Part shown: positions 43,625-52,055 of the stretch, piece after piece
Position numbering within the stretch: position 1 is the first letter of the stretch
Layout of the letters: every line of letters begins with the position of its first letter
Assembly (NCBI RefSeq): GCF_016924755.1
Contig: NZ_JAFFJX010000023.1
Coordinates: forward strand, 1-64,000
DNA from: Longitalea arenae
GTDB lineage: Bacteria > Bacteroidota > Bacteroidia > Chitinophagales > Chitinophagaceae
Direction of reading: 5' to 3'
DNA length: 64,000 bases
Notes under the pieces: model-generated
Seen by the model: the letters and a program-made list of their open reading frames with translations, nothing else
Database searches by the model: none
Told to the model about the DNA's origin: nothing
Translations under genes and position numbers: made by a program

Positions 43625-44467
43625 GTGGGTAAGCCGGCAGCAAGGGTAGGAGATAAACATGTATGTTTGATGGTATCGCCAGGTGGCGTGCCACACGAGG
43701 GCGGACCTGTTATAGGTCCGGGTTGCTCTACTGTTTTAATAGAAGGTATGTCGGCAGCGGTGGCTGGTGATACCTGTACTTGTGTAGGGGCATTGGATAC
43801 CATACTGTCAGGATCGGCCAGCGTCTTCATTGGCGGGAAGCCTGCGGCCCGTAAAGGTGATAAATGTGCGCATGGAGGTGCTGTGTCATTTGGAAGTGGT
43901 ACTGTTTTCATTGGAGGAAGGATGATCAGTATAAGGATTGAAATTGAAAGCGAGGAGTTTGTTGAACCGTCGGAAGAGGAAAAGGCTCGATTGATAGAGC
44001 AGGCGATTAAAGATTGTATTGTATTGCTGGAAAGAAAGCTGGTGTTGATGGAGAATAACGATCCTGCTACGATGGCTGCGTTTAAGAAATGGTTTGGCCG
44101 TGATGATGAGGAGGCGGTGGAAAAAATATTGACAATGACAAGGAGGGCTTTGAAGGTGGGTAGAACCTTAACGATCGATAACTTTTCCGTAATTATAAAT
44201 GAAAAGAACAGGATGAACGAATATGCCAATTCTTATCCCGAGGATCCTGATTACAGTATATTGCTTGGTGATCGGTTTTGGGAAGATGAGATATCTAATG
44301 AAAAAACGAAGGCAAGTATAATTATTCATGAGTTATCGCATTTTAAAGCGATAGGGGCTACCGAAGATGTAATATATGGCCAAGAGCGTTGTTTAAAATT
44401 GGCGAGTACTCATTCGCATTTGGCTTGTAAAAATGCTGAATCCTATGAATATTTTATTATCACCTGA
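43625..44467 (+). CDS. PAAR-domain T6SS effector with M35 (Asp-zincin) metallopeptidase domain, 280 aa
   Basis: The start is GTG at 43625. Residues 1-98 carry a PAAR tip domain (KPAARVGDKHVC, PGGVPHEGGPVIGPGCSTV, GKPAARKGDKCAHGGAV, GTVFIGG), which sharpens the VgrG spike. Residues 110-280 form a toxin domain with the Asp-zincin signature: HELSH (H235, E236, H239) followed by GATEDVIYG with D248 as the third ligand and Y251-G252 matching the GTxDxxYG consensus, then the family-typical NAESYEYF end. M35 enzymes are lysine-specific or deuterolysin-like endopeptidases, so the likely activity is proteolysis in the recipient. It lies between VgrG and a small protein that should be its immunity. Confidence 0.88.
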   Translation: MGKPAARVGDKHVCLMVSPGGVPHEGGPVIGPGCSTVLIEGMSAAVAGDTCTCVGALDTILSGSASVFIGGKPAARKGDKCAHGGAVSFGSGTVFIGGRMISIRIEIESEEFVEPSEEEKARLIEQAIKDCIVLLERKLVLMENNDPATMAAFKKWFGRDDEEAVEKILTMTRRALKVGRTLTIDNFSVIINEKNRMNEYANSYPEDPDYSILLGDRFWEDEISNEKTKASIIIHELSHFKAIGATEDVIYGQERCLKLASTHSHLACKNAESYEYFIIT

Positions 44468-44484
44468 AGCTAAGAAGTCTAATT

Positions 44485-44886
44485 ATGGATGAAAATTTAC
44501 TAAATATTGAATTAAATATTGAAAAGAATGAGAGCTTGTTGGTGGCTCATTTGGTGTTTTCCAATAGTTCAAGTGATGAGATTTATTTGGACAGCCAGAC
44601 CATATGCGCAGATTCAAAAACTCATAGAAACGTTTTCAAAGTTTTAGATGAAAAGAACAATGAAATTGATTATGTAGGAAGATTTGTAAATAGACAGGTT
44701 AGGCGTGAGGACTTTATTCCACTTAAAGGAGGACAAAAAATTAAGACGGACGTGGTACTAAATGATGTATATAAGGTTCTTAGAGGGCACAGGTATTTTG
44801 TTCAATATTCAGTATTCCATCCAACGTATATGGAGGACGCAGAGTTCACTATACTCGAATCCAATATTGTTGAAGTCTTTTATTAA
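44485..44886 (+). CDS. Probable immunity protein, M35-prodomain-like, 133 aa
   Basis: It starts 18 bp after the M35 effector. It is a beta-rich, acidic protein: LVFSNSSSDEIYLDSQTICA, FKVLDEKNNEIDYVGRFVNR, DFIPLKGGQKIKTDVVLNDV, and RYFVQYSVFHPTY. This sequence pattern (F-x-V-x-D-x-x-x-N-x-I-x-Y-x-G-R, then x-D-x-I-x-L-x-x-G and Y-x-V-Q-Y) resembles the N-terminal beta domain that precedes the protease domain in many M35 peptidases. I infer that this module, free of its protease, now binds and blocks the effector. No signal peptide, so it would protect the cytoplasm. The stop overlaps the ATG of a truncated PAAR remnant. Confidence 0.72.
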   Translation: MDENLLNIELNIEKNESLLVAHLVFSNSSSDEIYLDSQTICADSKTHRNVFKVLDEKNNEIDYVGRFVNRQVRREDFIPLKGGQKIKTDVVLNDVYKVLRGHRYFVQYSVFHPTYMEDAEFTILESNIVEVFY

Positions 44887-44963
44887 TGGGCAAACAAGCA
44901 GCCAGAATAGGACATAACCACTCTTGTCCGATGGTGACACCTGTCACACCACCAGTGCAGTAG
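44886..44963 (+). pseudogene. Truncated PAAR remnant, 25 aa
   Basis: A 25-codon frame (MGKQAARIGHNHSCPMVTPV plus TPPVQ) starts at the ATG overlapping the immunity stop and repeats the PAAR N-terminal pattern (KPAARVGDxHxCPMVxPGxPP) before a TAG. It is probably the start of a second PAAR/effector unit lost by deletion. The following 1.1 kb has no matching remainder. Confidence 0.6.
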
Positions 44964-46075
44964 TTCCAAAACTACCGCTGCCATAATCCTGCAACCGCTG
45001 ATCTACATTTTGTTGCCCGGCTCTTAGGCACAATATCCTCGATTCCACGCCGATAAACAGCCACTTAACGCAAGACTTGATGGAAACTACTAGCGACTTC
45101 GAGAATACCTTTAAGCCTTCACTCAGTCGCCAAGTGTTAGTTTCAGAAAATCGAGATCAATAAAGGAAGGTAAACTGAGCACAGCCGGCCTGTCTCATTG
45201 ATTATTCAGAAAGGAGCAAAAATTTAATGAGCAGTATGTTCCGGAATAATTCGGGAAACTGCACGGCTACTTAATAACCGGTTTTTCTGCTACTGGGAAG
45301 AACTGGTTGTTTTTTATGATTTGTCGACCGGTTCTAATGAGACGTGGGATCGTGTAAAAATATCTACTAATCCACACTATAAATTATTACAGATTTTACT
45401 GTGTAGCTAATACCATTCAATTAGACACCCGGGTACCAAAATTGCAACTATTCTATCCCGCATTCATTCTGAAAGTATTTTCTGAAATATTAAGATAGGA
45501 AGGTTTGAGGGGGATTATAAAACGATTGCGCGCTTATGAGTAAATATTATCCGGCTTCTCCATTTCAGCCGTTTCAAAGTTTTCCTATAGCAACCTGCCA
45601 CTGGGTTGTCTTGAATGAAGATTCTTACAGCAACAATACTTCCTGCAAGCCAAATTATTATACAACCATTAATTATTTAAAATCCGGCGAAGGCTAATGC
45701 CGCCGGTACCGGGTCGTCCGTTCTCTGCTCGGGTCTGGGCCTCAAGGGTCCTGCCATGAGGCAGGCGGTATTGCCACCTGGTGAGTTGAATCACCTCAAT
45801 ATCCTGGGATCGTTAAAAGATATGCCACATCTGTTCAGGCCGCCCTGCGGCAGAATGGTGTGGCATTCTTGCTTACGGGCGTAGTTTGGCTCAATTTCTG
45901 AACTATCTTTGGCCTGGAATTGTTCTCAACATGGGTTGCCACCATGCATCCGTTCCTCTTGCGTACCTCCCGGCTATTTGTAATGCGTTTTTCTACAAGG
46001 CCATTGGCCTATAAAACTTATCTTTTGAACCGGTAGCAGCCGTACCCTCACCATTAAAATTTAAAAAGTGTAATT
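44964..46075. other. 1.1 kb intergenic with clustered hairpins
   Basis: No gene is supported. Between 45750 and 45866 three inverted repeats follow each other: CCTGCC-ATGA-GGCAGG (45750-45765), GGTGA-GTTGAA-TCACC (45780-45795), and ATGCCACA (45822-45829) pairing with TGTGGCAT (45859-45866), the last enclosing GCCGC-CCT-GCGGC. The rest, after the truncated PAAR, has no recognisable coding content. Confidence 0.45.
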
Positions 46076-46855
46076 ATGCGTGCGATGTGGAAAGGGTCGA
46101 TCGGGTTCGGCCTGGTAAACATTCCGGTGCGAATGTATGTCGCTACCGAAGAAAGCTCCATCCCTTTTGTGCAGCTCGATAAGAAAACCCATAGCCGGGT
46201 GCGCTACAAAAAAGTAAGCGAATCCACCGGCAAGGAACTTTTCCAGGAAGACATCGTGCGCGCCTACCAAATGGGCGATGATTATGTGATCGTAGATGAT
46301 GCCGACTTTGAAAAAGCCGCCCCCGAAAAGATTGACCACCTCGAGATCACCCAGTTCATCAATGAAAAAGAAATAGACGCCGTCTACTACGAAAAGCCCT
46401 ATTACCTTGAGCCCGATAAAATGGGCGCCAAAGCTTACGTCCTGCTCCGGGACGCCCTCAAAAAAGAGAACAAGGCGGCCCTCGGCCCCTTGGTATACCA
46501 TAACAAAGAATGGATCTGCCTCATAAAACCCTTGCGTAAAGTGCTGGTGATGCACCGGCTGCGTTTTACCGATGAAATAAGAAGCGACGCCGGTATCGTA
46601 GTGCCCGATACCACCATTAAACCCGAAGAACTGAAAATGGCCAGCATGCTGGTAGGGCAGCTCACCAAACCCTTTAAACCCGAAGAATACCGGGATACCT
46701 ACTCAGAAAAATTAATGAAGGTCATTGAAGCCAAGGCCAAAGGCAAACCAACCGCCAAACCGTTGAAGGTAGCACACAATGCCACCACCACTGACCTCAT
46801 GGAAAAATTAAAAGCAAGTATTGCTGCAAAATCAACCACCAAAAAGGCATCTTAG
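46076..46855 (+). CDS. ku: Ku protein, bacterial non-homologous end joining, 259 aa
   Basis: A clear bacterial Ku: MRAMWKGSIGFGLVNIPVRM start, RVRYKKVSESTGKE, IDAVYYEKPYYLEPDKMG, and the FTDEIR stretch of the core, with a short basic C-terminal tail (AKSTTKKAS). Ku homodimers ring DNA double-strand ends and recruit ligase D. The length (259) fits bacterial Ku. No ligD lies in the window, so the ligase would be elsewhere. The gene stands alone with its own untranscribed left flank. Confidence 0.92.
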   Translation: MRAMWKGSIGFGLVNIPVRMYVATEESSIPFVQLDKKTHSRVRYKKVSESTGKELFQEDIVRAYQMGDDYVIVDDADFEKAAPEKIDHLEITQFINEKEIDAVYYEKPYYLEPDKMGAKAYVLLRDALKKENKAALGPLVYHNKEWICLIKPLRKVLVMHRLRFTDEIRSDAGIVVPDTTIKPEELKMASMLVGQLTKPFKPEEYRDTYSEKLMKVIEAKAKGKPTAKPLKVAHNATTTDLMEKLKASIAAKSTTKKAS

Positions 46856-47083
46856 TCTTTGATATACATTCCAGAAAAGGAAAGCACATATTATAATTTG
46901 TAGGGTATTTGTTATCATAACGAATACACATTTTTAATTCCCGCTTTTGTCAAGGGGCCTATACAATTGTTTGTATATAATAAGCGCATTCAACAAAGCC
47001 CGGGCTTTTTTGCTTTCCGTTCTCCTGGCTACATACTTACAGCATTATTTATTATTTATTTCTCAATCCTAAACTGGTTTTTT

Positions 47084-47362
47084 ATGCTAAAAATCAAAGT
47101 ATGCCTTATTGCTGCCGCCATTGCCGGCGGCGTCTTCGGCGCTATTGCGCACAGAGCTCCAAACTCCTGCGAAGGACAACCCCAGTATTATCGTGTTGGT
47201 AATTCCTATTTTCCGGCCGGGGACTATGGGGTTCACTTTACCTGCCAGGCAGGCGGCGGTACCTGCACCTGGTATAAACCCAATCCTTTCAATCCCAGCA
47301 GCTGGGCGCCCTGTCGCACCGGCGCCTTTTCCTGGTTGATCAATACGCCGGGTAAAAAATAG
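47084..47362 (+). CDS. Small exported protein (DUF6520-like), 92 aa
   Basis: ATG 47084 gives a short signal-like start (MLKIKVCLIAAAIAGGVFGA) followed by a small mature domain with paired cysteines (APNSCEGQPQYYRV, FTCQAGGGTCTWYKPNP, PCRTGAF). Such short cysteine-containing proteins with this signal are widespread in Bacteroidota (the DUF6520 type). The longer frame from 46967 adds 39 residues that look unlike coding. The function is unknown. Its stop touches the stop of the convergent SusD gene. Confidence 0.6.
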   Translation: MLKIKVCLIAAAIAGGVFGAIAHRAPNSCEGQPQYYRVGNSYFPAGDYGVHFTCQAGGGTCTWYKPNPFNPSSWAPCRTGAFSWLINTPGKK

Positions 47363-48730
47363 CTAGCGCGGATTTTGTTCTATGTCATTGTTAAAGGCAA
47401 TCACATCGGGTGGTATGGGGAACACATACCGTGGGTCGTTCGGGGGCAGGGTATATAGTTGCTGCCGGTACTTCCGTTGTAAGGTAATGCTTGCATTTCC
47501 CTTGTTCAGGCGGCGGATATCAGCCCAGCGAAGCCCGCGGAAGATCAGCTCCTTGCGGCGCTCCATTAATACCAGCGCTAAAACTTCAGCGGGCGTGTTT
47601 ACCGGGGGCGGGGTATAGGCGCCGTTTTTCCATCTGCTCTTCAGTAAGGTAACAAGGTCTTCCAAAGCCCCGGCTGCGTCCTGCAGCCGGGCTTTACATT
47701 CTGCCCGTATCAACAAAACTTCATCTACCGCCAGGCCGCTGAAAGGGAAATTGTAACCACTGTAACTATACTTGCTTATCGGATGGCCGGTATTGTCAAT
47801 GGTAAAGAAGAGCTGCTTGCGTAAATCTGCTGCAGCATAAGACCGGTATAAAAGAGAATCGATATAACAGTTACCTGAATGCAACATCGTGGCGCCGGAA
47901 TACAGGTTGCTTTGGTACAACACTTCTTCGTTGTTGCGGCTAAAAGGGTCTATCACGGAAGTATCGATGCTGTTATAATCCAGCAATTTTGTATACAATG
48001 AGAGGCTGCTGTCTGCATATAACAAGGCACCGGCGTAATCTCTCATGCTTAAATATACCCTGGCCAGCAAGGCATAGGCTGCTGGTGCTGAAGGCCTGTT
48101 CTTGCGTAGCGGATCCGGCATGGCGGGCAACAAATGGGCTGCCTCTTTCAGATCATTCGTTATTTGATCATAGGTGGCGCCCAGGGTCGCCCGCCGGATC
48201 TGCTCGAAAGGATCAGCTGTCAGGCGCAATGGAATACCCGGGCCGCCTGCACTGGTTACATCATACAGGTTGGCAAACTGCAGGACCAGGTTGTAAAAGG
48301 CATAACTCCTGATAAAGAGTGCAGCGCCTCGAAGCTGGCTGATCAATTGCGGTTTGTCGGCCAGCAGATCGGGCAAAGCATCAAGCACAGAGTTGGCATA
48401 ATACACTTGTTTATAGGGTTGGTTCCAGTCTTCTACGGGTGCATTGTCTTCGAAGATCTCCCGTTGCCAGAGGTAGGCATTCCGTTCCACCGGGTAAAAC
48501 TGGCCGGAATCAACAATATAGAAATTGTCGGCGGAGATCTCCGGTAAGGCCGGAGTCTCGCGCATCACGATCATGTTGTCGAGCAAAGCCTGGACATCTT
48601 CGATACTATTCAGGAGGTCTAAACTACTGTCCGGAACTCTTTCCAGTGCAGCTTGTTTAGTACAGGCAATGGATAGCATCAGCAATGCGACAGGCAGGAT
48701 GGTTAAACGGTTAACGGGTTTCTTATACAT
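47363..48730 (-). CDS. SusD/RagB-family outer-membrane lipoprotein
   Basis: ATG 48730 (MYKKPVNRLTILPVALLMLSIACTKQ) gives a lipoprotein signal with lipobox SIAC; the ORF is open to 48763. The family signature is visible as tetratricopeptide-like helices with NSVLDALPDLLADKPQ and RGAALFIRSYAFYNLVLQFA near the middle, DYAGALLYADSSLSLY, then the C-terminal RRKELIFRGLRWADIRRLNKG, typical of SusD (R-E-F-x-x-E-G-x-R-W-x-D). At about 455 aa it is on the short side. SusD proteins cap the paired SusC transporter and bind the oligosaccharide or peptide ligand. It is directly downstream of SusC. Confidence 0.88.
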   Translation of the reverse strand: MYKKPVNRLTILPVALLMLSIACTKQAALERVPDSSLDLLNSIEDVQALLDNMIVMRETPALPEISADNFYIVDSGQFYPVERNAYLWQREIFEDNAPVEDWNQPYKQVYYANSVLDALPDLLADKPQLISQLRGAALFIRSYAFYNLVLQFANLYDVTSAGGPGIPLRLTADPFEQIRRATLGATYDQITNDLKEAAHLLPAMPDPLRKNRPSAPAAYALLARVYLSMRDYAGALLYADSSLSLYTKLLDYNSIDTSVIDPFSRNNEEVLYQSNLYSGATMLHSGNCYIDSLLYRSYAAADLRKQLFFTIDNTGHPISKYSYSGYNFPFSGLAVDEVLLIRAECKARLQDAAGALEDLVTLLKSRWKNGAYTPPPVNTPAEVLALVLMERRKELIFRGLRWADIRRLNKGNASITLQRKYRQQLYTLPPNDPRYVFPIPPDVIAFNNDIEQNPR

Positions 48731-48762
48731 AACATGGGCTTTATTGCTGAAAAATAATAACA

Positions 48763-51700
48763 CTACTTAAAAGTTCCCCTAAAGCCAATTGTATACAGCA
48801 CCGGTTGGCGGTAACCGCTCAGCTGGTCGGGGTCGATACCCCATTTGTTGGCCCGCCAGATAATACCCGGGTTGCTGCAGTTAAGATATATATTGGCCAA
48901 ACGCAGGCGACCTTTTTTCAAGGCCCGGCCTTCCAGGTCATAGCTCAAATGAATATTCTGCAGCCGCAGGTGATCGGCCTTTTCAACAAGTACACTTGAA
49001 AAGTTATAGAATATGTCCCTGTTGTGATCCGGTTCAACCGATACCGGTATGGAAGGTACGGTGGTGGTCTTTTCATCACCGGGCTGCTGCCAGCGGCGGC
49101 TAAAATCAGCAGATCCGGCCGGCACGCCCTGGTAGAGGTCATAATAATTGATGCTTTGCCTTCTGAAATAATAGTTCAGTTTGTAGGAGACCGTTATCGA
49201 TAGGTTCCACTGTTTGAAATTGAAATCATTGGTAATACTCCCGAATATTGGTGGGGTGGCGCGGCCATGATAGGTGAGGCTGCTGCTGCCACGGGCCATG
49301 ATCATATCTATATATTGAGTACCTTTTTCACCGAGGGGATCACCATGCTGGTCGAGCCCTTTAAAGGGAAAACTGAACAGGCCATAGAGGGGCTTGCCTT
49401 TTACTGTTGTAAAATAATTCGGATCACAATACTTCCAGGCCGCCAGCAGGGTATCATCTGTATACGTTATTTTTTCCTGCATGATACTCATCATAAAGCT
49501 GGTGCGCCAGCTGAATTGCCGCAAAACGTTCTTGCTTTCAATAACGATATCAAAATTACGTGATGAGAGGGCGGCTACGTTGCCAGTAAGATCAGTGCCC
49601 AGGGTTGGGTCGAGGTCGTTATAACCAACCAGGTAGCGGGATGATTTCCGATACCAGTTCAGGCTGAGTTCGACACGGTCATTAACCGTCCTGAGATTTA
49701 CGCCGAGGTTAAGATTGCGTACCCTTTCCCAGCGCAGGGTATTTTGGGTTGGATTAGTTAGAAAGGCATAAGGATCGCCATTGTCATTTTTACCGCTATA
49801 ACTGATGGTTCGCCATGCAAAAGCATCGTAAGGCGGATTGCCGGTACTGCCATAAGTAGCGCTTAGCCGCACAAAGGGCAACCAGTTGCTGTGGTAAAAA
49901 CGTTCGGAACTTAACTGCCAGGCAACGCCCACGGACATGAGGGGTGAGAACTGGTTATTGATCCGGCGGGCAAATAAATTGGAGCGTTCCTGCCGGGCAC
50001 TGGCCGTGAGATCATATTTTTCCCGCCAACGAAAAAAAGCATTCAGATAAGCTGAAGCATATGTGTGATATAAAGACCGGGATAATTGCGGGGAAGGTAT
50101 AGCTAATCTGAGTCCCTGGAAATAGTACATCGGGTAAAGGGTGGTATCGTTGACATCCGTTTGGCCTTTGCCGCTTGCTTCGTTATAGTCGTAGATGCGT
50201 TCACGCGAGTACATTTCTTCATTGACGATGCGGTCTTTACCGGCCATCAGCACCAGGAGCTTGTTGCTCCATTTTTTGCTGTAGCTGAACTGCAGGCGCA
50301 TATTGGTGGAAGCATATTTTGTTTTGTACCGTTCGGCAATATCGCCTTCAGGAATGGGTTGCAATACAGTACCTGGTTGTAGTTGCGAATAACTGTTCAC
50401 CAGGTCACGGGTAAAAAAACTTTGTTCATCCTGCACCTCCTTGAGCTGGTTACGGGCTGCCTGATGTTGAAAATAAGCATTCATCATAAGTCCCGGTACT
50501 ATTTTGCCCGCATCCCATTTCAGCGCCAGATTATACCTGTAGTCGTTTTCAGTAACCAGGTGATTGCGCAGACGGAACTCCCGCAATGGATAATATCTCC
50601 AATCCAGCAGCCTGCCTTTTCCGGCCGTATCAATATAGCTGTAACGGTATTTATAGGGCATGGCCACCTCCATATTATTATTGTCTAACAGCATTTGATA
50701 AGGCAGCATTGATTCGGGAACACCGTTCATATTCTTTTGCAGGTGCTGGGCCAATGAAACACTTGTGGAGATTTCCAGGGCTCTGAATTTAGTATTGAAT
50801 TTGAACAGGGCGGTGGTTCGTTCTTCGCGGCTCAATTGCCATTCGGGATGAATACGGTCATAGCCTGTAGAGATATAGTAGTTATAGGCCTTGCTGCCTC
50901 CTTCCATTTGAATAAAATAATGCTGGCGCAGGCTGGGGCGGTAAAAATATTTTTTCAGATCATGGCGGTTATCGAGGCTGGCCAGGGAATCCAAAAAAGC
51001 CAGTCTTTGCGCATCCGGAAGATGCTTGTATAATGCTTCGACCACCTGCGACAGAGGTGGACGTGTAGGAAATCGAAGCAGTTGATCAAAATATTTGCTC
51101 CGGAATACAGTAGTATCGAAGATAATGTGATCAGCGGCGCTCATCCGGCCTGTTGTAAAAAGTGCAGGTCTGGCCGCAAGGCTAATGGAAGTATTGAAGG
51201 ATACGCGGAACCGGTCGATATATTGCGAAGACCTCGTTTTTATGATCACGACGCCGGAAGCCGCCCGGCTGCCCCATAAAGAAAGGGCCGACGCGTCGCG
51301 TAAAACGCTGATATCTAAAATGTCATCCGGATTGATATTAATGAGATTGCCTTGCAGGGGAAAATGATCAACAACGATCAATGGGTTGGGGTTTAACATA
51401 CTGGTTCGGGCGCCCACGGAGAACCAGCTGGGCTGGTTTAAATAAGGCGTTTTGGGGGTAAGCAGCAAACCGGGTACAATGCTTTCCAGGCGATGCACTG
51501 CATTTATTGCTACCCGTTGTTGAAACTGCTCCTGGTTTACGGAGAAATCGGAGCCTGCATTGCGGTTTTTTCTAAATTGCTGGTAGCCGGTATTGATGAT
51601 CACCTGGGGCACATTGGGGACGATCTTTTCTTCCACCCGGATGAGGATGTCCCGTACATGCCGCACCCGGAAACTATCTGTTCTTATATGATCGCCATAC

Positions 51701-51975
51701 AATAACAACACGGTATTCTGGTTCAATACCTTAAAATAGAACAAACCTTTTGAGTTCGTATAAGTAGAGATGCCTGTTCGCATGTTGGCGACAGTTACGT
51801 CCGGAACGGGTTCACCCAATTGATTGATCACTTTGCCACTTTTAGTACCAGGCGCTGCTTTCCCTTGATATTTTTCAACCATAGAGGGAACTGGTTGGGC
51901 ATGGATCACGGAGCTCAATAACAAGGCCGTACAAAAAAAGGCCAGGAAATGGAATTGTCCCATGTAGCATTTCAT
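48763..51975 (-). CDS. SusC/RagA-family TonB-linked outer-membrane transporter, 1070 aa
   Basis: Signal peptide (FLAFFCTALLLSSVIHAQP), then a carboxypeptidase-D-regulatory-like domain (GKVINQLGEPVPDVTVANMR), then the plug with the RAGADIxxxxVLRDA-like LISV (DDILDISVLRDASALSLWGS) and the GVVIIKTRSSQ end, then a large beta barrel. It exports nothing but takes up a TonB-dependent nutrient with SusD. There is no N-terminal STN domain, so signalling to sigma would rely on other contacts, although a FecR/sigma pair lies just upstream. The SusD gene follows 32 bp downstream. Confidence 0.92.
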   Translation of the reverse strand: MKCYMGQFHFLAFFCTALLLSSVIHAQPVPSMVEKYQGKAAPGTKSGKVINQLGEPVPDVTVANMRTGISTYTNSKGLFYFKVLNQNTVLLLYGDHIRTDSFRVRHVRDILIRVEEKIVPNVPQVIINTGYQQFRKNRNAGSDFSVNQEQFQQRVAINAVHRLESIVPGLLLTPKTPYLNQPSWFSVGARTSMLNPNPLIVVDHFPLQGNLININPDDILDISVLRDASALSLWGSRAASGVVIIKTRSSQYIDRFRVSFNTSISLAARPALFTTGRMSAADHIIFDTTVFRSKYFDQLLRFPTRPPLSQVVEALYKHLPDAQRLAFLDSLASLDNRHDLKKYFYRPSLRQHYFIQMEGGSKAYNYYISTGYDRIHPEWQLSREERTTALFKFNTKFRALEISTSVSLAQHLQKNMNGVPESMLPYQMLLDNNNMEVAMPYKYRYSYIDTAGKGRLLDWRYYPLREFRLRNHLVTENDYRYNLALKWDAGKIVPGLMMNAYFQHQAARNQLKEVQDEQSFFTRDLVNSYSQLQPGTVLQPIPEGDIAERYKTKYASTNMRLQFSYSKKWSNKLLVLMAGKDRIVNEEMYSRERIYDYNEASGKGQTDVNDTTLYPMYYFQGLRLAIPSPQLSRSLYHTYASAYLNAFFRWREKYDLTASARQERSNLFARRINNQFSPLMSVGVAWQLSSERFYHSNWLPFVRLSATYGSTGNPPYDAFAWRTISYSGKNDNGDPYAFLTNPTQNTLRWERVRNLNLGVNLRTVNDRVELSLNWYRKSSRYLVGYNDLDPTLGTDLTGNVAALSSRNFDIVIESKNVLRQFSWRTSFMMSIMQEKITYTDDTLLAAWKYCDPNYFTTVKGKPLYGLFSFPFKGLDQHGDPLGEKGTQYIDMIMARGSSSLTYHGRATPPIFGSITNDFNFKQWNLSITVSYKLNYYFRRQSINYYDLYQGVPAGSADFSRRWQQPGDEKTTTVPSIPVSVEPDHNRDIFYNFSSVLVEKADHLRLQNIHLSYDLEGRALKKGRLRLANIYLNCSNPGIIWRANKWGIDPDQLSGYRQPVLYTIGFRGTFK

Positions 51976-52055
51976 TTTAAAATCGGGAATCTATGCGGCT
52001 GGAAGTGGATCTGCTAAAGGCGGGTGGTTGATGGAGGCAAAGGATAGGCTAATGG

